From contig LJTT01000005.1 of the NCBI GenBank assembly GCA_001303585.1, positions 1 to 64,000 on the forward strand: 64,000 bases of DNA, given 5' to 3'. The position numbers were made by a program, and so were the translations under genes. This DNA is from Betaproteobacteria bacterium SG8_41 (GTDB lineage: Bacteria; Pseudomonadota; Gammaproteobacteria; Burkholderiales; SG8-41). Of this stretch, positions 17,513 to 26,697 are shown one piece after another; position 1 is the stretch's first letter; each line of letters starts with the position of its first letter. The notes below the pieces were generated by a model that was not told the DNA's origin, ran no database searches, and worked only from the letters and a program-made list of their open reading frames with translations.

Positions 17513-18496
17513 ATGAAATATCGCCGGTTGGGAAAGAGCGGCCCGCATGTCTCGGCCCTGGCAATGGGGCGCGGCGCCACCCCGATTCGGTTCGGCGAGC
17601 CAATGGAACAGGCGTTCAACGAGACGATTGCCCGGGCGATCGATCTCGGCCTCAATTTTTTCGATTCTTCTGATGCTTACTGGGGTTCCCGGCACGAGGT
17701 GCTGCTTGGCCGTGCGCTGAAAGGCAGGCGCGACCGGGTCATGATCTCGAGCAAGTTCGGCAATATTGATCTCCCGGACGGCAAGAAGGCGGTCAACGGC
17801 CGGCCCGAGTACATTCCAGGGGCCTGCGAGGCGAGTCTTAAGCGTCTGGGCGTCGAGGTCATCGACGTCTACTTCCTGCATCGCGTTGATAATTCCGTCC
17901 CGATCGAGGACACCATCGGAGCGATGGCGCGTCTCGTCGAGCAGGGCAAGGTGCGCTGGCTGGGCATTTGCGAGGCTTCGGCAGAGACGCTGCGGCGCGC
18001 GCAACGGGCGCATCCACTGGCGGCTCTTCAAACTGAGTATTCGTTATGGGCGCGGGATGTCGAGCGCTCGATTCTGCCGGCTTGCCGCGAGCTGGGCATC
18101 TCCTTCATGGCCTACGCGCCGCTCGGTCGCGGGTTGCTGACCGGCCGTGTCAAGACGGTGGACGACTTGCCGCCCGGTGATCGCCGGCGCGGGCACCCGC
18201 GCTTTCTGCCGGAGAATCTGGCCCGCAATGTGGCGTTGGTGAAAGAGCTTGAAGCCGTGGCGGCCCGCAACAAGGCAAGCGCGGCGCAGATTGCGCTTGC
18301 GTGGCTGCTCGCGCGGGGCGAAGACGTCATTCCCATTCCTGGCACCAACCACGTACAGAATCTGGAGCAGAATGTGGCGGCCCTCGGTCTCGTGCTGAAT
18401 GGGTCCGAACTCGAGCGATTGAGCGAAGTCTTCGCGCTCGGCGCGGGCGCCGGCGAGCGCTACAATCCGGGGCTGATGAAAAAGTGGGGCATCTAA
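17513..18496 (+). CDS. Aldo/keto reductase
   Basis: 327 residues from the ATG at 17513, where homology begins (MKYRRLGKSGPHVS); an upstream TTG at 17468 is less likely. The catalytic tetrad is visible: Asp in FFDSSDAY, Tyr in the same block, Lys in MISSKFG and His in YFLHRVD. The C-terminal NADPH site is PIPGTNHVQNLEQN. It resembles the YajO/YghZ-type class that reduces or oxidises carbonyls with NADP(H). It follows the importer and precedes an FMN 2-hydroxyacid dehydrogenase. Confidence 0.9.
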   Translation: MKYRRLGKSGPHVSALAMGRGATPIRFGEPMEQAFNETIARAIDLGLNFFDSSDAYWGSRHEVLLGRALKGRRDRVMISSKFGNIDLPDGKKAVNGRPEYIPGACEASLKRLGVEVIDVYFLHRVDNSVPIEDTIGAMARLVEQGKVRWLGICEASAETLRRAQRAHPLAALQTEYSLWARDVERSILPACRELGISFMAYAPLGRGLLTGRVKTVDDLPPGDRRRGHPRFLPENLARNVALVKELEAVAARNKASAAQIALAWLLARGEDVIPIPGTNHVQNLEQNVAALGLVLNGSELERLSEVFALGAGAGERYNPGLMKKWGI

Positions 18497-18501
18497 CTGC
18501 G

Positions 18502-18522
18502 GTGAGCGGTGACCCGTGAGCA
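18502..18522. repeat. Heptad repeat, GTGAGCG word (3 units)
   Basis: GTGAGCG, GTGACCC, GTGAGCA. A spurious upstream start (GTG at 18509) for the next gene lies in this array. Confidence 0.78.
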
Positions 18523-18559
18523 GCGGAGCAATGACGCATTGAAAGCGAAAGGCAGGGCG

Positions 18560-19729
18560 ATGGCTAGAACCAGGCGCAAGGCGGCAGCGTCGAACAGGCG
18601 GCGCGCGACGCAGAGACAAAAATACCCGCGCATTGACGAGCGGGCTGCGGAGAATTTCGTGTCCCTCCAGGAAATCGTCCATACGGCGCGCCGCAATCTG
18701 CCGAAGGCGCTGTGGGACCATCTTTCCGGCGGCGCAGATTCGGAGACGACCCTCTGCCGCAACCGGCAGGCGCTCGACAGCCTGGCGCTGCGGCAGCGAG
18801 TGCTGGTCGACGTGCGGGAGATCGACATCACCACGACGCTGCTCGGCAAGAAGCTTTCCAGCCCGGTATTCCTGGCGCCAGTCGGCGGATTCGTGGGTTT
18901 TGCGCACCCCGAGGGCGCGCGCAACGTGGCGCGGGCGGCGGTTGCCCACGGTACCACTGCCTTCATAAGCACCGCCGCCAAGCCGGGCCTCGAGGCGGCG
19001 GCCGAAGCGGTCAGGGAGCCGCTCATCTTCCAGCTCTACGTGCGCGCCGATCGCAAATGGGTCGAAGACATCCTTGATCGCGCGAAAGCGGCCGGTTACA
19101 GGGCGCTGTGCGTGTGCGTGGACCGGAATTACTATGGCCGCCGCGAGCGCGACATCATCAGCCGCGCCAACGTGCGCGAGGGGTTCGGCGACCCGAAGTA
19201 CCAGATGGGCCTCAAGTGGGACGACATGATCTGGATGAAGCAGCGCATGGGCATGCCCCTCATTTTGAAGGGCATCGCAACCGCCGAGGATGCGCGCCTC
19301 GCGGTGGAGCATGGCGCCGACGTCGTCTATGTTTCCAATCACGGAGGGCGGCAGCTCGACCACGCCCAGGGCACCATCGAGGTCCTGCCGGAAGTCGTGG
19401 ACGCCGTGGGCGGAAGGGCGGAGATTCTGTTCGATGGCGGAATCCTCCGCGGCACGGACGTCGTCAAGGCGCTCGCGCTCGGCGCGCGCGCGGTGGGCGT
19501 GGGCAAGCTTCTCGGCTGGGCGCTCGGAGCGGCGGGCGAGGCAGGCCTCAAACGCATGCTCGAGCTTATGGACGTGGAGATTCGCACGGCGCTCGGGCTG
19601 ATGGGGGTCACCTCCCTTGCCCAGCTCAATCCGTCGTGGGTGCGGCCGGCGCAGCCGGTGCGGCCCGCCAGACAGTTGAACGCCTATCCCTGGTTCGAGG
19701 AACAGAACATGAAACGGAGCCGCCGATGA
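18560..19729 (+). CDS. FMN-dependent alpha-hydroxy-acid dehydrogenase (lactate dehydrogenase/glycolate oxidase family)
   Basis: 389 residues from the ATG at 18560 (AAAGGCAGG upstream). FMN-binding TIM barrel with LAPVGGFVGFAHPEG, QLYVRADR and the catalytic signature SNHGGRQLDHAQGTIEVLPE, which contains the active-site His and Arg. The late FMN-phosphate block is DGGILRGTDVVKALALGARAVGVGK. It oxidises a 2-hydroxyacid to the 2-oxoacid, which the 2-oxoacid dehydrogenase of this cluster could then take up (inference). The stop codon lies inside a decad repeat. Confidence 0.9.
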   Translation: MARTRRKAAASNRRRATQRQKYPRIDERAAENFVSLQEIVHTARRNLPKALWDHLSGGADSETTLCRNRQALDSLALRQRVLVDVREIDITTTLLGKKLSSPVFLAPVGGFVGFAHPEGARNVARAAVAHGTTAFISTAAKPGLEAAAEAVREPLIFQLYVRADRKWVEDILDRAKAAGYRALCVCVDRNYYGRRERDIISRANVREGFGDPKYQMGLKWDDMIWMKQRMGMPLILKGIATAEDARLAVEHGADVVYVSNHGGRQLDHAQGTIEVLPEVVDAVGGRAEILFDGGILRGTDVVKALALGARAVGVGKLLGWALGAAGEAGLKRMLELMDVEIRTALGLMGVTSLAQLNPSWVRPAQPVRPARQLNAYPWFEEQNMKRSRR

Positions 19730-19794
19730 ACGCCGATAAACGCCGATTACACCGGGCAAAGCGCAAACCGGTCGCCGGTAACCGGTCGCCGGTC
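19721..19794. repeat. Decad array joined to a heptad array; supplies a stop codon
   Basis: CGCCGATGAA, CGCCGATAAA, CGCCGATTAC (19721-19750) contain the TGA that ends the FMN enzyme gene. ACCGGTC, GCCGGTA, ACCGGTC, GCCGGTC follow at 19767-19794. Both arrays lie upstream of the preferred start of the next gene. Confidence 0.85.
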
Positions 19795-19830
19795 GCGCCT
19801 TTGAGGCTTGCGCCGAGATTGAAGGCGATC

Positions 19831-20970
19831 ATGGCGAAGGAGTATCCGCGCTTCTCGGACGCAGAATACGCGCGGCGGCACAAGGCGCTGGCGGCCGCCA
19901 TGCAGGAGGCGGGGGCGGACACGCTATTGGTCGTGACCGAGAACCGTTCCGGCAACGCGCCGCAGTGGGTGACGGGCTGGCCCGGCACGGTCGAGGCCTA
20001 CGTCGTGTTTCGGCCGGGCGAAAAGATGTGGATGACCGTGGAGTGGGTCAACCACTATCCCCTGGCGAAGAAGATGTGCGCCGACATGGACGTGGTGTGG
20101 GGCGGGCACTGCGGGCCGGAGAAGCTGCTCGCGGAGTTGAAGCGCCGCGGCGCGAGGCGGGTCGCGGTGATCGGGCCGCTGCGGGCTGCCCGGTACCGGG
20201 CGCTGGAGCAGCACTTCCAGATGGTGTCGCTCGACGCGCAGTACATCCGCATGCGCATGGTGAAGTCGGAGGAGGAGCTCGACTGGATCCGCATCGGCGC
20301 GGCAATGTCTGATGCGGGGCTTGCGGCGCTGCTGGCTGGCGCGAAACCGGGGCTTACCGAGCGCGAGCTGGGGGCCATCGTCGAGAGCGCGTATATCAAG
20401 CACGGCGGCACGACAATGATCCATTACATCGGCGTGACATCGATGAAAAAGCCCCACATCTACGTGCCTCCGCAGCACCACTCGCCACGCAAGGTGAAAA
20501 AGGGCGACATGGCGTTTTGCGAGCTTTCGGCCTATTGGTGGGACTACGCGGGTCAGGTGCTGCGCACGTTCACGGTGGGCGCGGACGCGACACCGCTCTA
20601 CCGCGACCTGTACGAGACGGCGGAAGCGGCGTTCGACGCAGTCACGAAGGTCGCTCGCCATGGCACGACGATGCAGGAGATCGTGGACGCGACCGGCGTG
20701 ATCGAGAAGAGCGGCTTCACGATCTGTGACGACCTGATGCACGGCTTCGGCGGCGGCTACTTTCAGCCGATCATCGGCTCGATGAGTCGGCCGGCGGGGC
20801 CGAAACTGCCCGACATGACGCTGGAAGAGAATATGACGGTGGTCGTGCAGCCGAACGTGATCACCCGCGATCACAGCGCGGGGGTGCAGGTTGGCGAACT
20901 GATCCGGGTCACGAAAACCGGCTTCGAGCGCCTGCACCGGGCAAAGCGCGGCCTGTTCCGGGTGGGCTGA
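19831..20970 (+). CDS. M24-fold protein (creatinase/prolidase-like) lacking the metal ligands
   Basis: 379 residues from the ATG at 19831 (GAAGG ribosome site). Longer readings begin in repeat DNA (ATG 19726) or within the previous gene. N-terminal creatinase domain, then an M24 domain. Where peptidases have Asp, Asp, His, Glu, Glu, this protein has Glu231, Gln242, His304, Gln340 and Gly355 (alignment by eye), so dinuclear metal binding is not expected. This parallels true creatinase, which is metal-free and hydrolyses a C-N bond. A non-peptidase hydrolytic role on the cluster substrate is plausible. Confidence 0.78.
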   Translation: MAKEYPRFSDAEYARRHKALAAAMQEAGADTLLVVTENRSGNAPQWVTGWPGTVEAYVVFRPGEKMWMTVEWVNHYPLAKKMCADMDVVWGGHCGPEKLLAELKRRGARRVAVIGPLRAARYRALEQHFQMVSLDAQYIRMRMVKSEEELDWIRIGAAMSDAGLAALLAGAKPGLTERELGAIVESAYIKHGGTTMIHYIGVTSMKKPHIYVPPQHHSPRKVKKGDMAFCELSAYWWDYAGQVLRTFTVGADATPLYRDLYETAEAAFDAVTKVARHGTTMQEIVDATGVIEKSGFTICDDLMHGFGGGYFQPIIGSMSRPAGPKLPDMTLEENMTVVVQPNVITRDHSAGVQVGELIRVTKTGFERLHRAKRGLFRVG

Positions 20971-21057
20971 TGCCCGCTGCCGCCGGGCCCTTTTCTACCG
21001 GTGGGGTCTCTTTCGGCACCGGCAATCCGTGACGCGGTCGCCGCAGGGGAACGGGAC

Positions 21058-21085
21058 TTTCATCCTTCCGCATTTAGGCTAGAAT
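21058..21085 (+). promoter_or_regulatory. Weak candidate sigma-70 promoter
   Basis: TTTCAT at 21058-21063 and TAGAAT at 21080-21085 have a 16-base spacer. They lie about 125 bases upstream of the LVIVD-type gene. Consensus match only. Confidence 0.3.
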
Positions 21086-21210
21086 GCTATCGCTGGCGGC
21101 GCAACTGTGCCGCCAGCCTTCCGAGGAGCGATAACAATAACTAGCACGCGGACGGGAACAGCGTGTTCCCGGCGGCGGCGCTTGACCGTGTATTGCGCCT
21201 TGGAGGGGTG

Positions 21211-22620
21211 ATGTATCGGATGTGCTCGACGATGTCGTCGGTCAGCGGCGAGCGTCATTTCATTGCCGCGCTGGCGGCGATCCTCCTGTGCGCCGTGGCA
21301 CTAGTGGCGCGCCCGTGCATTGCCGCGGGACCGGACGGGGCCGAGAGTGGGGACATGCGGCTCGTTGGTCACCATGATCTCCACTCGCGCGGCGCCTATC
21401 AGCCGGTGATCAACCAGCATAACGGGCGTTGGATTGCCTATATCGGGCATCACGCCGGCTCCGGGTTCAATCCGTTAAAGGGCCGCGAAGAGCAAAACGG
21501 CACGTCGATCATCGACGTCACGGATCCATCGGAGCCGACATACCTCTCCCACATTCCAGCTGACCAGGGCGGCGGCGCGCAGATGGTGCGCGTCTGCAAT
21601 GGGAAGGAGCTGCCGAATGGCGATCGGGACAAGGTGTACCTGCTGCGCTCGTCGGGACATTCGAGTCATGAGCTCTGGGATGTCACGGTGCCGCAGGAGC
21701 CGCGGTTCCTGGTTACCGTTGCGGAGCGGCTGAATGGCACGCACAAAAGCTGGTGGGAGTGCGATACGGGGATCGCCTACCTCGTTTCGGGGGTGCCGGG
21801 CTGGCGCACGCAACGAATGACTCAGGTGTTCGATCTTGCCGACCCGACCCGGCCCGTTTTCGTCCGCAACTTCGGTCTGCTGGGACAGGAGCCCGGCGGA
21901 AGCGGGGTCGTGCCAACGGGGTTGCATGGTCCGATTTCAACCGGCCCGCGCGGCAACCGGGTCTACTTCGGACATGGAACGAGCAGCGGCGGCATTCTGC
22001 AAATCGTGGATCGCGCCGAACTGCTGAAGGGACCTGCGGAGCCCACACCCGAGAACCTGCTCCATCCCCAGGTTGGGCGCTTTTATTTGCCCGCCGACTT
22101 CGGCGCGCATACGGTTTTTCCGGTGATCGGGGTGAGCGTTGAGGGCGGACCAAGCGGGGAGCCTGCCGGCATTCGCGATTTTGTTGTGATCACTAACGAG
22201 GCGCTGAACGACGGATGCGCCGGGCCTCGGCAGCGGGTGTGGATCGTCGACGTAACGGACGAGTCGCGGCCCGTGGAGGTCGCGCAGTGGACGATCGACG
22301 AGGCGGCTGGCAGCTACTGTGCTCGCCGCGGCCGTGTCGGGTCGCATTCGTCGCACGAGAGCTTCACGCCCATCTACTATGGCCGCCTCATGTTCATCGC
22401 GCACTTCAATGCCGGGGTGCGCGCGGTGGACATTCGCAATCCATATCAGCCGCGCGAGATCGCGTACTTCGTTCCAGCGGCGGGTGTCGGCGGCGTGGTG
22501 GCAACGAACAACGTCGAGGTCGATAGTCGCGGTTACATCTACATAGTGGACCGCGGGAAACTGGGTTTGCACATTCTCGCGCTGACGGGGGAGGCGCGTC
22601 GTGCGGCGAAGTTCAACTAA
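21211..22620 (+). CDS. Exported LVIVD/beta-propeller-like repeat protein
   Basis: 469 residues from the ATG at 21211 with GGAGG 5 bases upstream; a GTG at 21163 would add 16. A signal peptide (core FIAALAAILLCAVALVA) should be cleaved near CIAAG. The mature part repeats short blocks of the type IIDVTDPSEPTYLSHI, LWDVTVPQEPRFLVTV, VFDLADPTRPVFVRNF, VWIVDVTDESRPVEVA and VDIRNPYQPREIAYFV. These are the repeat unit of LVIVD-type proteins that fold as a propeller on the outside of the membrane. Function unknown. Confidence 0.82.
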   Translation: MYRMCSTMSSVSGERHFIAALAAILLCAVALVARPCIAAGPDGAESGDMRLVGHHDLHSRGAYQPVINQHNGRWIAYIGHHAGSGFNPLKGREEQNGTSIIDVTDPSEPTYLSHIPADQGGGAQMVRVCNGKELPNGDRDKVYLLRSSGHSSHELWDVTVPQEPRFLVTVAERLNGTHKSWWECDTGIAYLVSGVPGWRTQRMTQVFDLADPTRPVFVRNFGLLGQEPGGSGVVPTGLHGPISTGPRGNRVYFGHGTSSGGILQIVDRAELLKGPAEPTPENLLHPQVGRFYLPADFGAHTVFPVIGVSVEGGPSGEPAGIRDFVVITNEALNDGCAGPRQRVWIVDVTDESRPVEVAQWTIDEAAGSYCARRGRVGSHSSHESFTPIYYGRLMFIAHFNAGVRAVDIRNPYQPREIAYFVPAAGVGGVVATNNVEVDSRGYIYIVDRGKLGLHILALTGEARRAAKFN

Positions 22621-22654
22621 AACCCGTGTTTGAAGTATGAAAAAACTTGTTAAC

Positions 22655-22684
22655 CGCAGGTAAACGCAGATGAATGCAGATGAC
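22655..22684. repeat. Decad repeat, CGCAGGTAAA word (3 units)
   Basis: CGCAGGTAAA, CGCAGATGAA, TGCAGATGAC in register, in the gap after the LVIVD-type gene. Confidence 0.83.
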
Positions 22685-22849
22685 AAAACCAAACCAATCA
22701 ACGAACTTCATGTTCGTTGGCGTTTTTCGCAGGGCATCGCTGGCTGGAGTTTGTTCTTTTGAGATTTCCGAGAGTGTAAAGGGGAGCGCCGGCGCGGCCT
22801 CACCCGCATCCAGGGAGGACGGGTTCGAGGCTGCGCCAGAAGAAGCGCG

Positions 22850-22888
22850 GAAGAGGGCGGGGCGGAAAACCTCGCCCTCTTCATTTTT
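22850..22888 (+). terminator. Candidate intrinsic terminator
   Basis: A perfect 10-base inverted repeat GAAGAGGGCG / CGCCCTCTTC (22850-22859 with 22873-22882) is followed by ATTTTT. It lies between the propeller gene and the ATP-grasp gene, on the coding strand of both. Confidence 0.6.
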
Positions 22889-22910
22889 GCAGACGCGCTA
22901 GAATTCCGTT

Positions 22911-23912
22911 ATGAGATCGAGCGCTGGAAAGCGATGTGACGTCGCGCTCCTCGTGGACGAGGAGACGGGCGAGTATTCTGAATCCGGACGGTTCATTCCC
23001 GAATCCGATGACGTCGAAGAGAAGGTCTTGCGGGCTTTGCGCAAGAGCTACGCCCACGTCGAAGCGGTACCGTTCTCTCCCAAGGTCGTCGAGACCATAC
23101 AGTGGCTGCGCCGGCTGCGTCCAAAGATCGTCTTCAACCTGACGGAGTGGGTCGAGGGCGACCGCAAGCTCGATGCCGCCATCACCGGGCTCCTCGATGT
23201 GCTCAAATTTCGCTACACGGGCACGGGGCCGGATGGGCTGAGGCTGGCGCGCGACAAGGCGCTCTCCAAGCAGATCGTCACCGAGTTCGGCGTGCCGGTT
23301 CCGCGCTATTACGTCGCGGAGGGGCCGCGCGACCTGCGCGGACACGACCTGGGATTTCCGCTTATCGTGAAGCCGCTGTTTGGGGACGGCTCGGACGAAG
23401 TCAACAAGCACTCGGTGGTTCGCAACGAAAAACAGCTGCGCGCGCGGGTGAACGCCCTTCGCAGACGCCTTGGGGAGCCCGCCGTTTGCGAGGAGTTCAT
23501 CCCGGGCAACGACCTCTATGTCGGGCTTCTCGGTAACGAGCCGCGCGTGCTGACGCCGGTCGAGCTCGTGGTGCGGAGCACCCACCGCGCGGCGCCGCAA
23601 TTCGCGACTTATCGGCTGAAGAACGATCCCCGTTACCGCGCACGCTGGGGCGCGCATTATCGCCGGGCACGGCTCTCCGCCGCGCAGATGCGAGAGGTGC
23701 GAAATGTCAGCCGGCGCATCTTTAAGGCGCTGAAGCTGCGCGATTATGCGCGGCTTGATTTCCGGCTGACGCCGGAAGGCGTGATTTATTTCATAGAGGC
23801 GAATCCCAATCCCGACCTCGATCCCTACGCACTTAATCGCAGCGGCTGTTTTGTCGGCGTGCCTTACGCGAGGCTGGTCAGGACGATCGTCGAGTCGGCG
23901 CGCAAGCGCTGA
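22911..23912 (+). CDS. ATP-grasp ligase, D-alanine-D-alanine ligase-like
   Basis: 333 residues. An N-terminal pre-ATP-grasp domain (LVDEETGEYSESGRFIPESD) is followed by an ATP-grasp core with RDKALSKQIVTEFGVPVPRY, LIVKPLFGDGSDEV and the metal/phosphate site DYARLDFRLTPEGVIYFIEANPNPDL (in two pieces). The EANPNP motif is that of D-Ala-D-Ala-ligase-like carboxylate-amine ligases. It is too divergent, and away from the dcw cell-wall cluster, to be called Ddl, so the substrate is unknown. No clear ribosome site precedes the ATG. Confidence 0.8.
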   Translation: MRSSAGKRCDVALLVDEETGEYSESGRFIPESDDVEEKVLRALRKSYAHVEAVPFSPKVVETIQWLRRLRPKIVFNLTEWVEGDRKLDAAITGLLDVLKFRYTGTGPDGLRLARDKALSKQIVTEFGVPVPRYYVAEGPRDLRGHDLGFPLIVKPLFGDGSDEVNKHSVVRNEKQLRARVNALRRRLGEPAVCEEFIPGNDLYVGLLGNEPRVLTPVELVVRSTHRAAPQFATYRLKNDPRYRARWGAHYRRARLSAAQMREVRNVSRRIFKALKLRDYARLDFRLTPEGVIYFIEANPNPDLDPYALNRSGCFVGVPYARLVRTIVESARKR

Positions 23913-24022
23913 GCGCGGAGCGCATCATCGCGCACCGCTGCTCATGTTGCAAAATGTAACGACGCTTCCACATACAGCGGGCGGGAGTAACATTGGTTCA
24001 AAGGTTCGGGCAGGAGACGGCA

Positions 24023-24448
24023 GTGCAGCAATGCTTGCTGATCGCTCTCGCAACAGTCCTCGGCACAGTCGCGTTTGAAGCCTGGGCAGACCGTGGAGCA
24101 TTCCGCGGCCACTCCCGGTATCACCAGTCGCTCAGCCTGCCGAGCGCCATCGCGAGGCTGCCGGCGTATTCCCCGAGATGGAACCAGCCGGGCTCAAGCG
24201 TGACGCGGCCTCCTCATGCGCCAACACGGCACCCGCGGAAATTCTTCCACCACCCGCACCCGCCGCACACGCACTCTGCGCCGGCTTATGTTGTGCCGCG
24301 GGTGGTTTATCCCTCGTCTGACGCGCCCGATGCGCAGGGCTACGCGTACTTCTGCCCGGATAGTCGGCGCTACTATCCGGACGTTCGCGAGTGCCCGTCG
24401 GACTGGCTGGCAGTTGTTCCAGATGCACCGGGTGCATCGGACCGTTGA
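24023..24448 (+). CDS. Small exported protein with a C-terminal YxCPDSxxYYPxVxxCP motif
   Basis: 141 residues from a GTG at 24023 with AGGAG 6 bases upstream. Signal peptide QCLLIALATVLGTVAFEAWA, then a His/Pro-rich middle (KFFHHPHPPHTH). The C-terminal block AYFCPDSRRYYPDVRECP carries two Cys likely to form a disulfide and continues with SDWLAVVP. I know this short Cys motif from small envelope proteins of Betaproteobacteria, none with a defined role. The His-rich segment could bind metal (inference). Confidence 0.6.
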   Translation: MQQCLLIALATVLGTVAFEAWADRGAFRGHSRYHQSLSLPSAIARLPAYSPRWNQPGSSVTRPPHAPTRHPRKFFHHPHPPHTHSAPAYVVPRVVYPSSDAPDAQGYAYFCPDSRRYYPDVRECPSDWLAVVPDAPGASDR

Positions 24449-24596
24449 GGCCGGCGCATCAGCGAATAACCCGTTGGCCGTGGGCATGAACGCCTCGCCG
24501 CAGCGCCCTGCGCGAGACCCACCGGGACCATCGTCAAAGCCGCGTGCAAGCGCTGCAGCGACAGGGGCCGCGGCTTTCAAGTGGAGCTGCGGCCAG

Positions 24597-25769
24597 TCAT
24601 GCCTTTTTCGGGTACGTCCAGTGCAGTACGAGATAGCCGGCGACGCCCGACAAAATCGAGCCTGCGATGATGCCGAGGCGCTCGTCGAAGAGCTGGTTGA
24701 CGCCCGTTTCTTCGAACGCCAGGGTGCCGATGAAGAGGCTCATGGTGAAGCCGATTCCGCACAGGAGCGCGGTGCCATAGAGCGCAGGCCACGACACACC
24801 CTCCGGCCGGCGCGCCAGGCCGAGCATCACGCCCAGCCAGCACGCGGCAAAGATGCCGAGCTGCTTTCCAACGAAGAGCCCTGCTGCAATTCCGAGCGGC
24901 ACCGGGTGGGAAAGGTACTCCAGGCTGGCGTCCGCGAGCGAGATACCGGCGTTCGCGAAGGCGAACAGCGGCAGGATCCCGAAGGCGACTGCTGTGTGCA
25001 GATCGTGCTCGAGCGTCCTCAGCGGCGAGCGTTCTGGCTGCTTGGGATCCCGCATCGGGATGAAGAGAGCAAGTGCTATTCCGGCGAGCGTCGCGTGCAC
25101 TCCTGACTTTAGCAGCGAGACCCACATCACGATGCCCAGGAGCAAGTAGGGCGCGTTGGCCGTGACGCCCCGCCGGTTCAGGACCAGCAGCGCTACCATC
25201 AGCGCGAGTGCCACGGCCAGCGCGCTCAGCGACAGGTCGCTCGTATAAAACAGGGCAATGATCGCGATGGCACCCACGTCGTCGAATATGGCGATGGTGA
25301 CGAGAAAGACCCTCAGACTCAGCGGCACGCGGCTGCCGAGGAGCGCAAGCACGCCGAGCGCGAACGCAATGTCGGTCGCGGCCGGAATCGCCCAACCCTT
25401 CAACGCGACCGCATCGCTCCAGTTGAACGCGGCGTAGATCGCTGCCGGCACCGCCATGCCGCCGACCGCGCCGAAGGCCGGAAGTACGATCTTTCGCGCG
25501 TCCGAAAGCTCGCCGTCCAGCACCTCGCGTTTGAGCTCGAGCCCTATAAGGAAGAAGAAGATTGCCATGAAGCCGTCATTGATCCAGAGCAGCAGAGGCT
25601 TCGCGATGTGCAGCGGACCGATGCGGATTTCGACCGGGAGATCGATGAAGAGGCTGTAAAGTCCTGCCAGGGGCGAGTTGGCTGTAATGATAGCGAGCGC
25701 AGCCGCGATCACGAGCACGATTCCGCCAGAGGCTTCGAGTTTCAGGAAGTTTCTGAGAGTCTCAATCAT
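24597..25769 (-). CDS. nhaA: Na+/H+ antiporter NhaA
   Basis: 390 residues with about 11-12 membrane helices. Diagnostic blocks: [46 protein letters not shown] and [18 protein letters not shown], whose paired Asp residues are the cation-binding site. [17 protein letters not shown] lies near the end. It exchanges cytoplasmic Na+ for external H+. It stands alone and converges with the small exported protein gene upstream. Confidence 0.95.
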   Translation of the reverse strand: MIETLRNFLKLEASGGIVLVIAAALAIITANSPLAGLYSLFIDLPVEIRIGPLHIAKPLLLWINDGFMAIFFFLIGLELKREVLDGELSDARKIVLPAFGAVGGMAVPAAIYAAFNWSDAVALKGWAIPAATDIAFALGVLALLGSRVPLSLRVFLVTIAIFDDVGAIAIIALFYTSDLSLSALAVALALMVALLVLNRRGVTANAPYLLLGIVMWVSLLKSGVHATLAGIALALFIPMRDPKQPERSPLRTLEHDLHTAVAFGILPLFAFANAGISLADASLEYLSHPVPLGIAAGLFVGKQLGIFAACWLGVMLGLARRPEGVSWPALYGTALLCGIGFTMSLFIGTLAFEETGVNQLFDERLGIIAGSILSGVAGYLVLHWTYPKKA

Positions 25770-25797
25770 CGGTGCAGTCAGGGTAAGTTCCGCCGGG

Positions 25798-26526
25798 TCA
25801 GCTGCGGTTTTTCAGAATGGGGGCCGTGAGCGCCGACAGTCGAATCCGCTGCCGGCCTTGTCGGTCGAAGTTCGCCGGATCGAGCCAGCGCAGAAACGCG
25901 CGTTCGAGCTCGAGCCAGTCCTTGTCGATTGCGGCGTACCAGGCCGTATCCCGGCTGCGGCCCTTGTATACCGTCGCCTGCCGGAAGGTTCCTTCGTATG
26001 AAAATCCGAGGCGCTGGGCGGCGGCACGCGAGGGCGCGTTGAGTGAGTCGCACTTCCACTCATAGCGCCGGTAGCCGAGTGCGAACGCGCGCTTCATCAT
26101 CAGGTACATTGCCTCGGTCGCAGCCGGTTTGCGCTGCAGCAGCGGCGAGTAGTTGATGTGCCCCACTTCGATCACGCCGGCCCTGACGTCGATCCGGTGA
26201 TAGCACGCCACGCCAGCCGCCATCCCGGTTGCGCTGTCGATGATGGCAGAAAAAATCAGATCCTCGCCAAGGCAAAATGTTTCCATCCAGCGGCGATAGG
26301 ACGCAAAAGAGTCGAACGGACCGTAATTCATGTAGGTCCAGTTACGCCCTTCCGTGTCCAGGCTGTTTGCGCGATAGAGCGCTTCCGCATGCCGGTCGGC
26401 GTCGAGGGGCTCGATGCGGCAAAAACGTCCCGCCATCGCTTCACGTGGTGGCCGCGGCGGCGGCACCCAGTCGGGCAGTGGCGCCCCTACGGGTTGACCC
26501 AGCGCATTTGTATGTTCCACGGCCAT
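25798..26526 (-). CDS. GNAT-family N-acetyltransferase (RimJ/RimL type)
   Basis: 242 residues from the ATG at 26526 ([13 protein letters not shown]). The RimJ/L-like pattern is visible: an N-terminal [21 protein letters not shown], a beta-bulge [26 protein letters not shown], and the acetyl-CoA-helix region [28 protein letters not shown] followed by [24 protein letters not shown]. Proteins of this type acetylate amino groups of proteins or small molecules. The substrate cannot be predicted. Confidence 0.85.
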   Translation of the reverse strand: MAVEHTNALGQPVGAPLPDWVPPPRPPREAMAGRFCRIEPLDADRHAEALYRANSLDTEGRNWTYMNYGPFDSFASYRRWMETFCLGEDLIFSAIIDSATGMAAGVACYHRIDVRAGVIEVGHINYSPLLQRKPAATEAMYLMMKRAFALGYRRYEWKCDSLNAPSRAAAQRLGFSYEGTFRQATVYKGRSRDTAWYAAIDKDWLELERAFLRWLDPANFDRQGRQRIRLSALTAPILKNRS

Positions 26527-26556
26527 CGAATGGGTTTCGCTTCCGTTGTCTTCCAA

Positions 26557-26697
26557 TGGTGATGATTACTGGTGATGAAAAACCGCTGGTGATCCCGGGC
26601 CTGTGGGGTTATACCAGCCCCTGTGCTGCCGTCCTACTGCGTCCTATCACCATTTCTCATCACCATTATTCATCGCCATCTCTCATCACCCTGTCTT
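26557..26697. repeat. Inverted 13-base-period repeat element
   Basis: Left arm: GGTGATGATTACT, then GGTGATGAAAAA, then GGTGATC (26557-26594). Right arm: ATCACCATTTCTC, ATCACCATTATTC, ATCGCCATCTCTC, ATCACCC in exact 13-base register (26646-26697). The arms are complementary, so transcripts could form a long imperfect hairpin. It lies between the GNAT and LeuD-like genes and has a sister at 47491-47591. Confidence 0.8.

Noticed and set aside
18044-19759. A 571-codon minus-strand open frame
   Set aside because: Covers the aldo/keto reductase and FMN enzyme genes on the other strand. The translation is Arg/His/Ala-rich and matches nothing.
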